Below are positions 1-7,349 of a stretch of DNA of 12,403 nt, one piece after another. A program made the position numbers and the translations under genes. The stretch is from Spirochaetaceae bacterium (GTDB lineage Bacteria > Spirochaetota > Spirochaetia > DSM-2461), in contig JAEINM010000074.1 of NCBI GenBank assembly GCA_016342385.1, positions 1 through 12,403 on the forward strand, in the 5' to 3' direction. Each line of letters begins with the position of its first letter. Position 1 is the first letter of the stretch. The notes beneath the pieces were generated by a model that was not told the origin of the DNA, searched no databases, and saw only the letters and a list, made by a program, of their open reading frames with translations.

Positions 1-2181
1 AGGGATTTTGAAAATTCCCATTATTCCGTATAGAATAAGCAGAGGAAAAATATTGGGGAGTAGGGACACCAGCCCGGCTTTTACATTCATAAATAGAATT
101 GACATAATCAATAGGATTGTTATAAGGAGAAGAGAAAGGCCTATGGTCTGACTTTTAATTATGGTATCGGCTGCGCTATTGGTTAATATGGTTTCTCCGG
201 TAATTTTAAATTCGAGCATAGGATCAAAATCGGAAAGTAGGTCTAAAATATCTCTATTCATTTTGATCAGTTCCTGCTGCATCCTTCGAGTAGAAGTAAT
301 ATTATGGCGTACAATAATATTGGCTTCCTTCCAGTCTGAAGTAATTAAACTGGCAATTTCGTCGTGATGCAGATTCATAGCATATTGAGCAATTAGATTT
401 TCCGAGTCAGGATCTGAGGGATCAGGAGTCTCTCTATAGTTTCCCGGCTGTCCCGCGTTCATCTCTTTATGTATTAAAGTGATGTAGTCTGCGATGGAGG
501 TCGAGTTGCCGAAGGGATATTTGTCTTTTAGTAAATCCTGAATCTCTGAAATCTTTCTGAGATATTCAGGTTTTTGAAACAAGTAATTTATGGGGATATT
601 TTCCCGAAAGTCGGGAGATTTTTCAATGGGAACCAGTTCTGATTCTTCTTCCATAATATTGTCCTGGAATAGAACGATAGTATCATCAAAAACAGGAATA
701 TCATCTTCTTTCACCACTTCAATGGCATCCTGATTTACATGATCTGTCTCTGATAATAATTCTTCTACGGTTTTCCTTCGGAGTGTTATGAAAAACAATT
801 TTGCACCGGACATCTTTTCATTGAGGACTGATATACGCTGAGGTATGGCGGAATTTTTTCTGAAGTATTTACTGGAGTCATTATCCACGGTAATAAATAT
901 GGAAAAGGCGCCAATAGAAAGGCCTAAAACTGTAAAAAACAGGACTATTGGTTTGCTTCTACTGGTAATGAGAATAAATATTTTTTGACCGAGAAAGTTG
1001 ATAACGCGCGGCAGGAGAGTTGTGTCTTTTTTGTTTTCTCTTACCTTTCTCTTACCGAAATATTTTAAGTACATAGGGGTTACAAGAAAAGTCACCAGGG
1101 GGTTCATGAACATGGTAAAACCGGCAATCAGTCCAAATTGCCTTAAAACTACAATCCTATTAATACTTATAGAAATAAATCCTAAAAAAGTGGTTAAAGC
1201 TGTTAAAAATACGGCTGTTCCCACTGCTTTACACATATGCCTTACAGCTAGGTCTCTTTTCCCCGTCTTTTTAATGCCTTCCATATACTCGGATAAAAGA
1301 TGAACATCCTCTGTGGAGCCGATTACGATTACTAATATGGGCACTGTAAAAGTCAGCATGTTCAGGGGGAGGTTCATGGCTCCCATAAACCCTGCCGTGT
1401 ACAGAATACTCAACATAGAAGTGATAAATGGGAGAATCGCTCCATTTAGCGATCCGGTCGTGATAATTAGCATAAGGAGTAAAACCAGCATGGAAAGGGG
1501 TAAAATAGAACTGAGGTCTTTCAGAATTGTAGAGGATAATTGCTCTACGATATAAGGACTTCCAATGTCAAACAATACTTTGAAGTGCCGGTTAAAACCT
1601 GTTTCATCATTGAAAAGGACCTCTTCAACCATTGCCACAGTCCGGGCATTGATCTCTTTGTCATAACCGGTTGTTATGGGTTCCAGGTAAAGATTGATGA
1701 CAGTGGAATTCCCCTCTTCCGAAATAAGATTCCGAACTAAAAGAGGATTTTCCAATGCAATGTCTCTGGTTTCTTTAGCTATCTTCTCTGTTTTCGGCGG
1801 ATTATCCATGAGAGGCCCATTGTCCAGGTATTGGGGGTAACCCTTGATATTATTGGTAGAGTAGAGGCTTTCTACCCGCAATATACCCGGGAATTTTGTC
1901 TGATTGTTAAATATTGAGACCAACTCATGAAGGTGCCCCAGTTTTTCCACGGAAAAGAGATTTTCATCTTCAAGATAGATCATTAATATTGTATCAGATC
2001 CGAATGTTTCCATAGTTTCATCATAGACAATTCTGGCGGGGTCATCTTTTTTCATAAAAGAATCGGGACTGGTATCAATTGAAATCTTATTGAGATACAC
2101 ACTGCTCAATATTCCTCCAGCCAGTAGTAAGAGTATGGCGGCCCAGGGGTATTTCTGACTGAATCCCAGTAATTTGTCCAT
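1..2181 (-). CDS. RND superfamily (MMPL/HAE3-type) exporter, 3' end outside window
   Basis: This is an inner-membrane, proton-driven exporter of the RND superfamily, probably moving lipids or other hydrophobic cargo to the envelope. The frame reads 727 codons without a stop from the ATG at 2181 to base 1, so the C-terminus is missing. Visible layout: first membrane helix at residues 12-28; a large periplasmic loop to about 220; a block of five helices at about 226-372; a seventh helix at 410-432; a second periplasmic loop at about 433-672; then helices at 675-700 and from 706. The motif GSTEDVHLLSEY (288-299) carries the acidic residue expected in the fourth helix of RND pumps. About four helices of the second half are probably lost at the edge. 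An AAGGAA ribosome site lies 7 bases before the start. It follows the LolA-like gene by 35 bp on the same strand, a pairing common in bacteria and pointing to envelope lipid or lipoprotein traffic. Cargo is unknown. Confidence 0.93.
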   Translation of the reverse strand, partial: MDKLLGFSQKYPWAAILLLLAGGILSSVYLNKISIDTSPDSFMKKDDPARIVYDETMETFGSDTILMIYLEDENLFSVEKLGHLHELVSIFNNQTKFPGILRVESLYSTNNIKGYPQYLDNGPLMDNPPKTEKIAKETRDIALENPLLVRNLISEEGNSTVINLYLEPITTGYDKEINARTVAMVEEVLFNDETGFNRHFKVLFDIGSPYIVEQLSSTILKDLSSILPLSMLVLLLMLIITTGSLNGAILPFITSMLSILYTAGFMGAMNLPLNMLTFTVPILVIVIGSTEDVHLLSEYMEGIKKTGKRDLAVRHMCKAVGTAVFLTALTTFLGFISISINRIVVLRQFGLIAGFTMFMNPLVTFLVTPMYLKYFGKRKVRENKKDTTLLPRVINFLGQKIFILITSRSKPIVLFFTVLGLSIGAFSIFITVDNDSSKYFRKNSAIPQRISVLNEKMSGAKLFFITLRRKTVEELLSETDHVNQDAIEVVKEDDIPVFDDTIVLFQDNIMEEESELVPIEKSPDFRENIPINYLFQKPEYLRKISEIQDLLKDKYPFGNSTSIADYITLIHKEMNAGQPGNYRETPDPSDPDSENLIAQYAMNLHHDEIASLITSDWKEANIIVRHNITSTRRMQQELIKMNRDILDLLSDFDPMLEFKITGETILTNSAADTIIKSQTIGLSLLLITILLIMSILFMNVKAGLVSLLPNIFPLLILYGIMGIFKIP

Positions 2182-2216
2182 TGTTTATTTCCTTTTATTC
2201 TGGATAATTTGAAATC

Positions 2217-3014
2217 CTATGGCAAATGTCTTCCTGTCGTGATATATCTCTCTGTAAAGATATCTTCATTGATTTTTTGATTGATTTCCCTATCCTCTGT
2301 TTCTATTATTGTTTTATGGTCTGTTTGGTGATTTATCATAATAATTTTGTTGGCTCTAAAACGGGAACCGTCAATTTTCTGCAATAATCCGTTTTGCTGT
2401 GTTTTAAGCAGAACATTCCATTTGTCATAAAATTCAATTTTAACGGTGAAAAAATACTCCTTTAATATGTAAAGAATTCTTCTGCTGTATCCGCTGGATT
2501 CCATAGTTCGTGTATTATTGGGTGTTACCTCAATCATCCAGCAGGGAAGTCCCGAAATAGTGGTCTCCCCGGCAATTTCGAAATCAAAGTTATCTTGTTT
2601 TTCAGGTTGTATATCTTCAAAGGAAAAATCTGAACCCATGAAATACCCTTTTTTACTGCCTTTGGCAATTCGCTGCATTCGTTTCTGGGCCGGCAGATAC
2701 ATCCATTGATCACTTTCATCATTTCTGTTCCACCAGGTTAATAGTGCTGTACCCATAATTGATTCAGGCGTATCAAAGACAATAAGTGATCGACTGTGAT
2801 CATCGCTAATATCCATGGAATATTCCCGCATATTACGAATTTCCTGATTATTATTTTTATCAATCAAGGTCATTTGCTGCAGGGTATATTCTGATTGAGC
2901 CCCGTGTCTCCGGTCCTGTTCATCAATTATTTCTCTACCGCTCATACTCTCTCCATTAAGGCAGCGGAGAAGTATAGAAAATAAAATTATCGGGAAAATT
3001 ATTCTTTTATTCAT
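2217..3014 (-). CDS. LolA-like outer-membrane lipoprotein-sorting protein
   Basis: This is an exported protein of the LolA-like family (COG2834/PF17131 type), which is predicted to bind lipid or lipoprotein acyl chains in the periplasm. The 265-residue length fits the family. Residues 1 to about 21 form a signal peptide; Cys18 follows an Arg and is not a convincing lipobox. Family hallmarks are MYLPAQKRMQRIA (105-117) and FMGSDFSFEDIQ (125-136), followed by the usual strand-rich half-barrel with a closing segment at about 176-260. The start is supported by GAGGA four bases upstream. The gene is first in a two-gene operon with the RND exporter, so it may act as the periplasmic acceptor or partner of that pump; this is inference from the recurring pairing. 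It is not the classical LolA of the LolCDE system, and no LolCDE genes are nearby. Confidence 0.9.
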   Translation of the reverse strand: MNKRIIFPIILFSILLRCLNGESMSGREIIDEQDRRHGAQSEYTLQQMTLIDKNNNQEIRNMREYSMDISDDHSRSLIVFDTPESIMGTALLTWWNRNDESDQWMYLPAQKRMQRIAKGSKKGYFMGSDFSFEDIQPEKQDNFDFEIAGETTISGLPCWMIEVTPNNTRTMESSGYSRRILYILKEYFFTVKIEFYDKWNVLLKTQQNGLLQKIDGSRFRANKIIMINHQTDHKTIIETEDREINQKINEDIFTERYITTGRHLP

Positions 3015-3057
3015 ATCGTCCTCAGAAGTAATTTTATTGATTCAGTAAAAATAATAG

Positions 3058-3094
3058 TGTATAGAGAGTCTGAATAAAAGAAATATTATTCAGA
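3058..3094 (-). promoter_or_regulatory. Candidate operator dyad and -10 upstream of the LolA-like/RND operon
   Basis: A perfect inverted repeat has arms TCTGAATAA (3069-3077) and TTATTCAGA (3086-3094) with an 8-base spacer. On the minus strand it is followed five bases later by TATACA (3063-3058), a plausible -10 box, with another -10-like TATTAT at 3056-3051. The gene starts at 3014. There is no T-run, so a terminator is unlikely. A repressor dimer on this dyad would cover the -35 region. The regulator is not in the window. The dyad is seen directly; its role is inferred. Confidence 0.5.
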
Positions 3095-3118
3095 GGATCT
3101 CAATTCTCCCACTCTCAA

Positions 3119-3226
3119 TAGCCCCTTGAAGCACCAAGGGAAAGCTGCTCAATTCGCTTTGGCAGAAATTTCATGCTGGTAAGGGAAGAGTAGGCTTTGT
3201 GCATTTTGTTGAAGCTGAAGGGGCTA
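3119..3226. repeat. Spaced inverted repeat (9-bp arms) in intergenic region
   Basis: TAGCCCCTT at 3119-3127 is repeated inverted as AAGGGGCTA at 3218-3226, enclosing 90 bases. The element also holds a direct repeat TAGGCTTT (3191-3198 and 3225-3232). The stretch is richer in G and C than the surrounding intergenic DNA and has no gene I recognise. It may be a structured RNA, a decayed small mobile repeat or a gene remnant. Confidence 0.35.
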
Positions 3227-3251
3227 GGCTTTCTGGAATCTTCTCAGCATT

Positions 3252-3692
3252 TTATGGATTGTTGCTATACTCCAGCCCCTCGGGAGGGTACTGATTTCTG
3301 TAGAGAAATAACAGACGAAGATTGAGCATATCACCACCGTACTCGATAAAACTCTTATCCCAATCCAGAGATTTTCCATTAATTATAATATCATAGCGGA
3401 GTTGGTGTCCGGCGGGATATTTCTCATCTAATTCGAGAAAATAGGACCATACCGTCTCAACTCTCACAATCCTACTGTTACCGGAATCGCTTTTAATTTC
3501 TATTAAGGGATTATTCTTAAGAAGATCTATACAGTAAATAGCGCTTGCCGAATCAAGAGAAAAGGGAATCGGTCCGGGAATAATAGCAGAATTCAGGTCT
3601 CTTTCAGGAGTTGTGCCGCTCTGCGCACTCAGTAAAATGCTCATTATCAGGTACAAGAATAAGCTCATAATGGTTTTATTGATGCTTAGCAT
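3252..3692 (-). CDS. Hypothetical small exported protein
   Basis: I do not recognise this protein. I take the ATG at 3692 as the start because AAAGGTG lies just upstream and because it places a signal peptide at the N-terminus; an upstream in-frame ATG at 3731 would add 13 residues ahead of the signal. From this start it has 146 residues. Residues 1 to about 24 are a signal peptide with a hydrophobic core (about 8-21) ending in SAQ. The mature part has no cysteine pairs, repeats or catalytic motif that I can name. It is mixed in charge, with strand-like stretches (for example LRYDIIINGKSLDWD) suggesting a small globular periplasmic domain. It is divergent from the exported flavodoxin-like gene at 3887 and sits 237 bp upstream of the LolA-like gene on the same strand; the spaced inverted repeat between them argues against simple co-transcription. 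Confidence 0.65.
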   Translation of the reverse strand: MLSINKTIMSLFLYLIMSILLSAQSGTTPERDLNSAIIPGPIPFSLDSASAIYCIDLLKNNPLIEIKSDSGNSRIVRVETVWSYFLELDEKYPAGHQLRYDIIINGKSLDWDKSFIEYGGDMLNLRLLFLYRNQYPPEGLEYSNNP

Positions 3693-3782
3693 ACAACACC
3701 TTTTCATAAAACAAGTATATAGTGCACTCAAGAAGCTGTACAGTTCCCGGGTTTATAATTGTAGTCACTGTGAAGACACTAA

Positions 3783-3829
3783 CTTCTAAAAAAAAAATTC
3801 TTCTAAAAAAAATGCCTTATATTTATAAT
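3783..3829 (+). promoter_or_regulatory. Probable promoter of the exported flavodoxin-like gene
   Basis: A perfect TATAAT lies at 3824-3829, 57 bases before the ATG at 3887. The -35 position (TTCTAA, 3801-3806, 17-bp spacer) is weak. It is preceded by two direct copies of CTTCT followed by eight or more A residues (from 3783 and 3800), resembling an UP element. Downstream, TGAGATT (3829-3835) and AATCTCA (3857-3863) can pair across the leader. Confidence 0.45.
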
Positions 3830-3886
3830 GAGATTTTGGCTTTAATAGGGTTCATCAATCTCAATTTCGAAAATAAAGGATGAGAA

Positions 3887-4369
3887 ATGAAATATAAATT
3901 GATAATGGTTTTCATTTTAATAACACTTCCCTTCAACATTTTCGGAGATTCGAAGAAAGCATTGTTTCTCTATGATATGTTTGATGATGAGTCGGAATTG
4001 TATATCAATATGATCCGTCAGAGTTTTGACCTTATAAACCTCCCATATGATGAAGTTGCCCTTGAAGTCGGGGACGTTCCGGACTTTTCATTATATGACA
4101 GGGTCTTTATTTATGGCAAAGTTATGGCTTTCAATCTGAAGTCTCCTATTAGAGACTGGCTTAAGACCCGTCCCTCTCTGAAAGGACCGGACATTTATCT
4201 GCTATTAACAGCCAACCGGTGGTTTATCGATAAATACACAAGGCAGATAAGTGAATTGACAAAGGAGAACGGAGGGATTGTTGTTGATGCGGTTTCCTCG
4301 GCGACTAAAGATCTATCGGATGAAGAGAAAAGGGGGCTGGTTTCCAGCTTGTTCAGTGGATTTCAGTAG
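3887..4369 (+). CDS. Exported flavodoxin-like protein with possible flavinylation motif
   Basis: The product is a 160-residue exported protein. Residues 1-20 are a signal peptide ending in FG; AAGGA six bases upstream supports the start. The mature part alternates strands and helices like a flavodoxin fold: KALFLYD (24-30), a helix over 36-51, DRVFIYG (71-77), DIYLLLTAN (102-110), a helix over 115-128 and a closing strand GIVVDAV (130-136). The usual flavodoxin phosphate loop is not evident after the first strand (DMFDDES instead of T-rich). The sequence DAVSSAT at 134-140 resembles the Dxx(S/T)xAT consensus modified by ApbE, where the last Thr (T140) would carry FMN. An exported location fits that modification, but ApbE is not encoded nearby and no redox partner is adjacent. 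The fold and the flavin are inferences; a divergent flavodoxin-like domain without cofactor is equally possible. Confidence 0.7.
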   Translation: MKYKLIMVFILITLPFNIFGDSKKALFLYDMFDDESELYINMIRQSFDLINLPYDEVALEVGDVPDFSLYDRVFIYGKVMAFNLKSPIRDWLKTRPSLKGPDIYLLLTANRWFIDKYTRQISELTKENGGIVVDAVSSATKDLSDEEKRGLVSSLFSGFQ

Positions 4370-4595
4370 TACTCCGCCGATAATGATGATTGACTTTTCC
4401 ATAATTCCCCAGAACTCAAAGAGTCGATAAATGATCTTTTTTTCTGGCGAGCACGACCAGGTTCAACCATATATTGAGAATTATGATAGGGGGATCCTTA
4501 AAATTGTGTAGATGCTCTTGGTTAGAATCTGAAACTCAGATTGATTCATAAGGGAAGAGGTTATTTTGGATTTTATCTCTACTGATTACCTTTCT
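4370..4595. other. Intergenic region without a recognisable gene
   Basis: No strong terminator is visible after the flavodoxin-like gene; a weak ACTC-AAA-GAGT hairpin is followed at some distance by a seven-T run near 4436. A 26-codon reading frame (4431-4511) ends in a charged, protein-like stretch (HDQVQPYIENYDRGILKIV) and could be a gene remnant, but I cannot assign it. Confidence 0.3.
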
Positions 4596-4605
4596 GATAT
4601 ATAAT
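4595..4605 (+). promoter_or_regulatory. Extended -10 promoter placed for a leaderless start
   Basis: TG-A-TATATA (4595-4603), overlapping TATAAT (4600-4605), fits an extended -10 element. Transcription would begin at about 4610-4612, which is the ATG of the SRPBCC gene (4612). No convincing -35 box is present, as is usual for extended -10 promoters, and no Shine-Dalgarno sequence precedes the ATG. Confidence 0.5.
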
Positions 4606-4611
4606 TATTAT

Positions 4612-5073
4612 ATGGTTAGTTTTTCTGTTAGTACCATTATTAATCAGCCTGCTGAAATCGTAGTTCAGGCTTTAATGAATCCCGATAATTTCTCCTATTG
4701 GACAATGTATCTTGAAAAGTTTGAAATCATAGAGAGTAAGCCGGGTCTGGTCGGTTCTATAAGCCATCTCCATTATCTCCAAAATGGTCGTTCTTATGTG
4801 ATGGAGGACAAGTTGATTGCTTGTGAACCTGGAAAAAAGTACGAATCACAGGTTTCCGGAGAGGCATTAACCGCTCGTGTTATAACAACAATTGAAGTAC
4901 TGGGCAAGGGAACCAAAATGAAGATAACCTGGTCGGGAGAGGGGAGGATTCTTTTTTTGAAATTACTGCTCCCTTTATTAAAAGGCAAAATGATAAAACA
5001 ATCACAGTCAGAATTGGACACATTTAAAGAACTGGTTGAAAAGAAGGGTAGTGATTTCGGTGAACTTCATTAA
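4612..5073 (+). CDS. SRPBCC (START-like) family ligand-binding protein
   Basis: This is a cytoplasmic protein of the SRPBCC/polyketide-cyclase superfamily, whose helix-grip fold encloses a hydrophobic pocket for lipid-like ligands. The 153 residues cover a full domain: an N-terminal strand FSVSTIINQPAEIVVQALMN (4-23) leading into the first helices, the NFSYWTMYLEKFEII segment, a run of strands over about 45-115, and the long C-terminal helix (about 128-147) that closes the cavity. No signal peptide or membrane helix is seen. The first residues already belong to the fold, so the ATG at 4612 is the natural start even though no ribosome site precedes it. The gene ends 27 bp before the ABC ATPase, and all three genes 4612-7154 are probably one operon. 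I infer that it may bind or sense the substrate of the exporter; no substrate can be read from the sequence. Confidence 0.85.
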   Translation: MVSFSVSTIINQPAEIVVQALMNPDNFSYWTMYLEKFEIIESKPGLVGSISHLHYLQNGRSYVMEDKLIACEPGKKYESQVSGEALTARVITTIEVLGKGTKMKITWSGEGRILFLKLLLPLLKGKMIKQSQSELDTFKELVEKKGSDFGELH

Positions 5074-5100
5074 GACGGTAGACCTGAGGTGATGAAAAAA

Positions 5101-6015
5101 ATGGGTACAATCTTAAAAGTAGAATCCTTAGAAAAAAGATATGGAGAAATAATCGCTGTAAATTCCATTTCCTTTGAAGTTCATCGAGGTGAAATATTCG
5201 GATTCCTGGGACCGAATGGAGCTGGTAAAACAACTTCTATAAAAATGATGAGTGGCTTATTAAAGCCTGACCGGGGAAATGTCATTATTAATGGTGAATA
5301 TAGTAATTCATTAATTGGCGTTTGCCCGCAAAATGTGGTTATCTGGGAAAATTTAACCTGCATTGAACAAATTGTCTATATGGGACAAATGTATAATATG
5401 ACTGCATGGGAATCAAAAAAACGAGCAAAAGAACTATTAGAATCTCTTGGATTAATTGATAATAAAAACATGCTGGCAAAAACACTTTCCGGTGGCATGC
5501 AGAGAAGATTGAATCTTGCTCTCTCATTAATTCATTCACCGGCAATTGTGTTTTTAGACGAGCCTCAAGTAGGTCTTGATCCTCAAAGCCGCGTACTAGT
5601 AAGAGACTATATTCGATCTATAAAGAAGAATACTACAGTTATTCTTACAACTCATGATATGGAAGAAGCCGAGAAGTTATCCGACAGGATTTGCATTATT
5701 GACAAAGGCCAAATCCTGGCTATCGGAACAGCCGAAGAAATAAAAAAGATAAGCGGTCAGGAAGATGTAATAGAAATTGAAATAATGGGCATTATTCAAA
5801 GAGAGCTCATACCTTATCTTAATATTGAGACTGGGGACTATAACCTGATTTCCGGAAATTCTGCCTATATAAAAATCAATAATCCCTATTCTACTTTGGA
5901 AAATATTCTGGGAGTAGTCAGAGCAAGAAATATTAAAGTGAATGATCTGCGATTACGGAAAAAAAGTCTTGAAGATGTATTTATAAATATTACGGGAAGG
6001 AGTCTGAAGCAATGA
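5101..6015 (+). CDS. ABC transporter ATP-binding protein (DrrA/CcmA-type)
   Basis: This is the nucleotide-binding subunit of an ABC-2 exporter, acting as a dimer on the inner face of the membrane. All catalytic motifs are intact: Walker A GPNGAGKTT (37-45), Q-loop Gln77, signature LSGGMQ (129-134), Walker B IVFLDEP (149-155), D-loop GLD (158-160) and H-loop His185. The C-terminal extension ends with SLEDVFINITGR (289-300), typical of drug/lipid-exporter ATPases. The stretch between Walker A and the Q-loop is shorter than usual (NGEYSNSLIGVCPQ), and Gln156 replaces the common Thr after the Walker B EP. I chose the ATG at 5101, giving 304 residues, because GAGGTGAT (5086-5093) lies at proper spacing; in-frame GTG 5089 and ATG 5092 overlap that ribosome site. 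It follows the SRPBCC gene by 27 bp and overlaps the permease start by four bases (ATGA), implying translational coupling. Confidence 0.95.
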   Translation: MGTILKVESLEKRYGEIIAVNSISFEVHRGEIFGFLGPNGAGKTTSIKMMSGLLKPDRGNVIINGEYSNSLIGVCPQNVVIWENLTCIEQIVYMGQMYNMTAWESKKRAKELLESLGLIDNKNMLAKTLSGGMQRRLNLALSLIHSPAIVFLDEPQVGLDPQSRVLVRDYIRSIKKNTTVILTTHDMEEAEKLSDRICIIDKGQILAIGTAEEIKKISGQEDVIEIEIMGIIQRELIPYLNIETGDYNLISGNSAYIKINNPYSTLENILGVVRARNIKVNDLRLRKKSLEDVFINITGRSLKQ

Positions 6016-7154
6016 AAATAATTCCCAATTTTATTAAGACATTTAAAGAAAATCTCCGGGATTGGAAAATACTGGTTCTTGTGATTCTATTCGCTCCGTT
6101 TTTTGTATATCTGATGAATCTTTATCTTGGTGATTCAGGGATGTCGACCTATAAAGTTGCATTATTAAACCTTGATAAGAATGGCATTTATTCAAATGAA
6201 CTTATAAATATCTGGGAAAAGATTACAACAGAAGATAGTAAAAGTGTATTAAAAATTTTGTCTGTATACGATAGGGAATCAGCAAAAAAAATGATCAAAA
6301 ATAAAAGTGCCGATATATTTATTACTATACCGGAAGACTTTTCAGTTTCATTCCTGAAGTACCTAAAAATAAAAACAGGATTAATATCGGCTTTGGTTAG
6401 TTATGGAGAACCGGCTAATATAAAATATATGATGGCGGCATCTTTCATTGATTACACAACGTATAATTATATCGGATTGAGAACTGGTCTGGAGATTCCC
6501 ATAAATATCATTTTTGAATCTGCTGGAAATGAAAAGGTAATCAGTGATTTTGATTTATATGTACCGGCGCTGCTCGTTTTATCAATGATAATGATACTTT
6601 TTACTACAGGAGCCTCAATTATAAGGGAAGTAGAGAAAGAGACGATAACACGACTTTCCTTATCACCACTTTCATCATTTGAGTTTATGACAGCTTTAAG
6701 TATGAATCAACTTATTATCGGGATTTCCAGTTTGCTTTTAACAGTACTGGCAGCATTTTCTGTCGGCTATAAAACAAAAGGATCGATTCTACTCTTTTTA
6801 ATAATAGGAATTATAACTTGCTTTTCAGTGATAAGTATAAGCATCATTATTTCGTGTTTTATTAACAATATGTTTGGACTGCTCACCATCGGTTGTTTCC
6901 CATTTTTTGTTTTAATGTTTTTTTCCGATTCCTTTATGCCCTTACCAAAAATAAATTTAATCAAATTATCTGGAAACCAGGTTTACCTTAATGATCTTTT
7001 ACCAACAGCAACTGCTACAAGAGCCTTCAGTAAAATATTAAGTTATAATTCTGAATGGGCAGATATTCAATTTGAAATATTATGGATGGTTTGTCTTTCA
7101 TGCGTATATTTCTCAATCGGTGTGTTTCTATTCAAAAGAAAGTACAAGTATTAA
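6012..7154 (+). CDS. ABC-2 family exporter permease
   Basis: This is the membrane subunit of the exporter powered by the preceding ATPase. At 380 residues it has the usual ABC-2 layout: one N-terminal helix (about 18-39), an extracytoplasmic domain (about 43-178), then helices at about 181-204, 231-253, 257-281, 284-306 and 353-374, with a basic C-terminal tail KRKYKY. The cytoplasmic coupling segment after the second helix reads REVEKETITRLSLSPLSSFEF (205-225), matching the E-rich motif of the family that contacts the ATPase. The ATG overlaps the ATPase stop by four bases, with AAGGAG upstream near 6000. Substrate cannot be deduced; ABC-2 exporters move drugs, lipids, polysaccharides or peptides. 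The START-like gene at the head of the operon hints at a hydrophobic substrate. Both ABC genes are very AT-rich compared with purC downstream. Confidence 0.92.
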   Translation: MKIIPNFIKTFKENLRDWKILVLVILFAPFFVYLMNLYLGDSGMSTYKVALLNLDKNGIYSNELINIWEKITTEDSKSVLKILSVYDRESAKKMIKNKSADIFITIPEDFSVSFLKYLKIKTGLISALVSYGEPANIKYMMAASFIDYTTYNYIGLRTGLEIPINIIFESAGNEKVISDFDLYVPALLVLSMIMILFTTGASIIREVEKETITRLSLSPLSSFEFMTALSMNQLIIGISSLLLTVLAAFSVGYKTKGSILLFLIIGIITCFSVISISIIISCFINNMFGLLTIGCFPFFVLMFFSDSFMPLPKINLIKLSGNQVYLNDLLPTATATRAFSKILSYNSEWADIQFEILWMVCLSCVYFSIGVFLFKRKYKY

Positions 7155-7260
7155 GTGTACGCGATGGTTATGGAGTTCCCCCGCACAGGCTAATTAGGAA
7201 CCCAGTGACTGATCTCCGGAGCATTCTGGTTCACCGAATAAAAAGAGGGACTACCTTTTA
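7155..7260. other. Intergenic stretch of higher GC, no gene recognised
   Basis: This stretch between the permease and the purC promoter is visibly richer in G and C than the ABC genes before it. It contains a self-complementary CTCCGGAG (about 7216) bracketed by GAACC and GGTTC, which could form an imperfect hairpin. No T-run follows, so it is not a standard terminator. It may be a remnant of another gene or repeat. Confidence 0.25.
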
Positions 7261-7264
7261 GCTA

Positions 7265-7294
7265 TTGATATAACAGTTAGACAAGTTGTATAAA
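7265..7294 (+). promoter_or_regulatory. Sigma-70-type promoter of purC
   Basis: TTGATA (7265-7270) and TATAAA (7289-7294) are separated by 18 bp, giving a start near 7301 and a leader of about 48 bases. The leader holds a weak A-U hairpin with arms GAAAAAT (7311-7317) and ATTTTTC (7329-7335) just before the ribosome site AGGGAG (about 7339-7344). I see no purine riboswitch core. Confidence 0.65.
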
Positions 7295-7349
7295 ATAGAA
7301 AATATTTACAGAAAAATCCAGAAAACTCATTTTTCTATAGGGAGATTAT

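Noticed and set aside
161..1740. Several plus-strand reading frames of 66-101 codons
   Set aside because: They lie wholly inside the continuous 727-codon minus-strand RND exporter, which has clear membrane helices and family motifs.
4431..4511. Small 26-codon reading frame with a protein-like tail
   Set aside because: No good ribosome site, too short to judge and no family recognised; kept only as a note on the intergenic region.
7301..7349. Purine riboswitch or regulatory leader for purC
   Set aside because: The leader is only about 48 bases, with one weak A-U hairpin; no riboswitch core is present.
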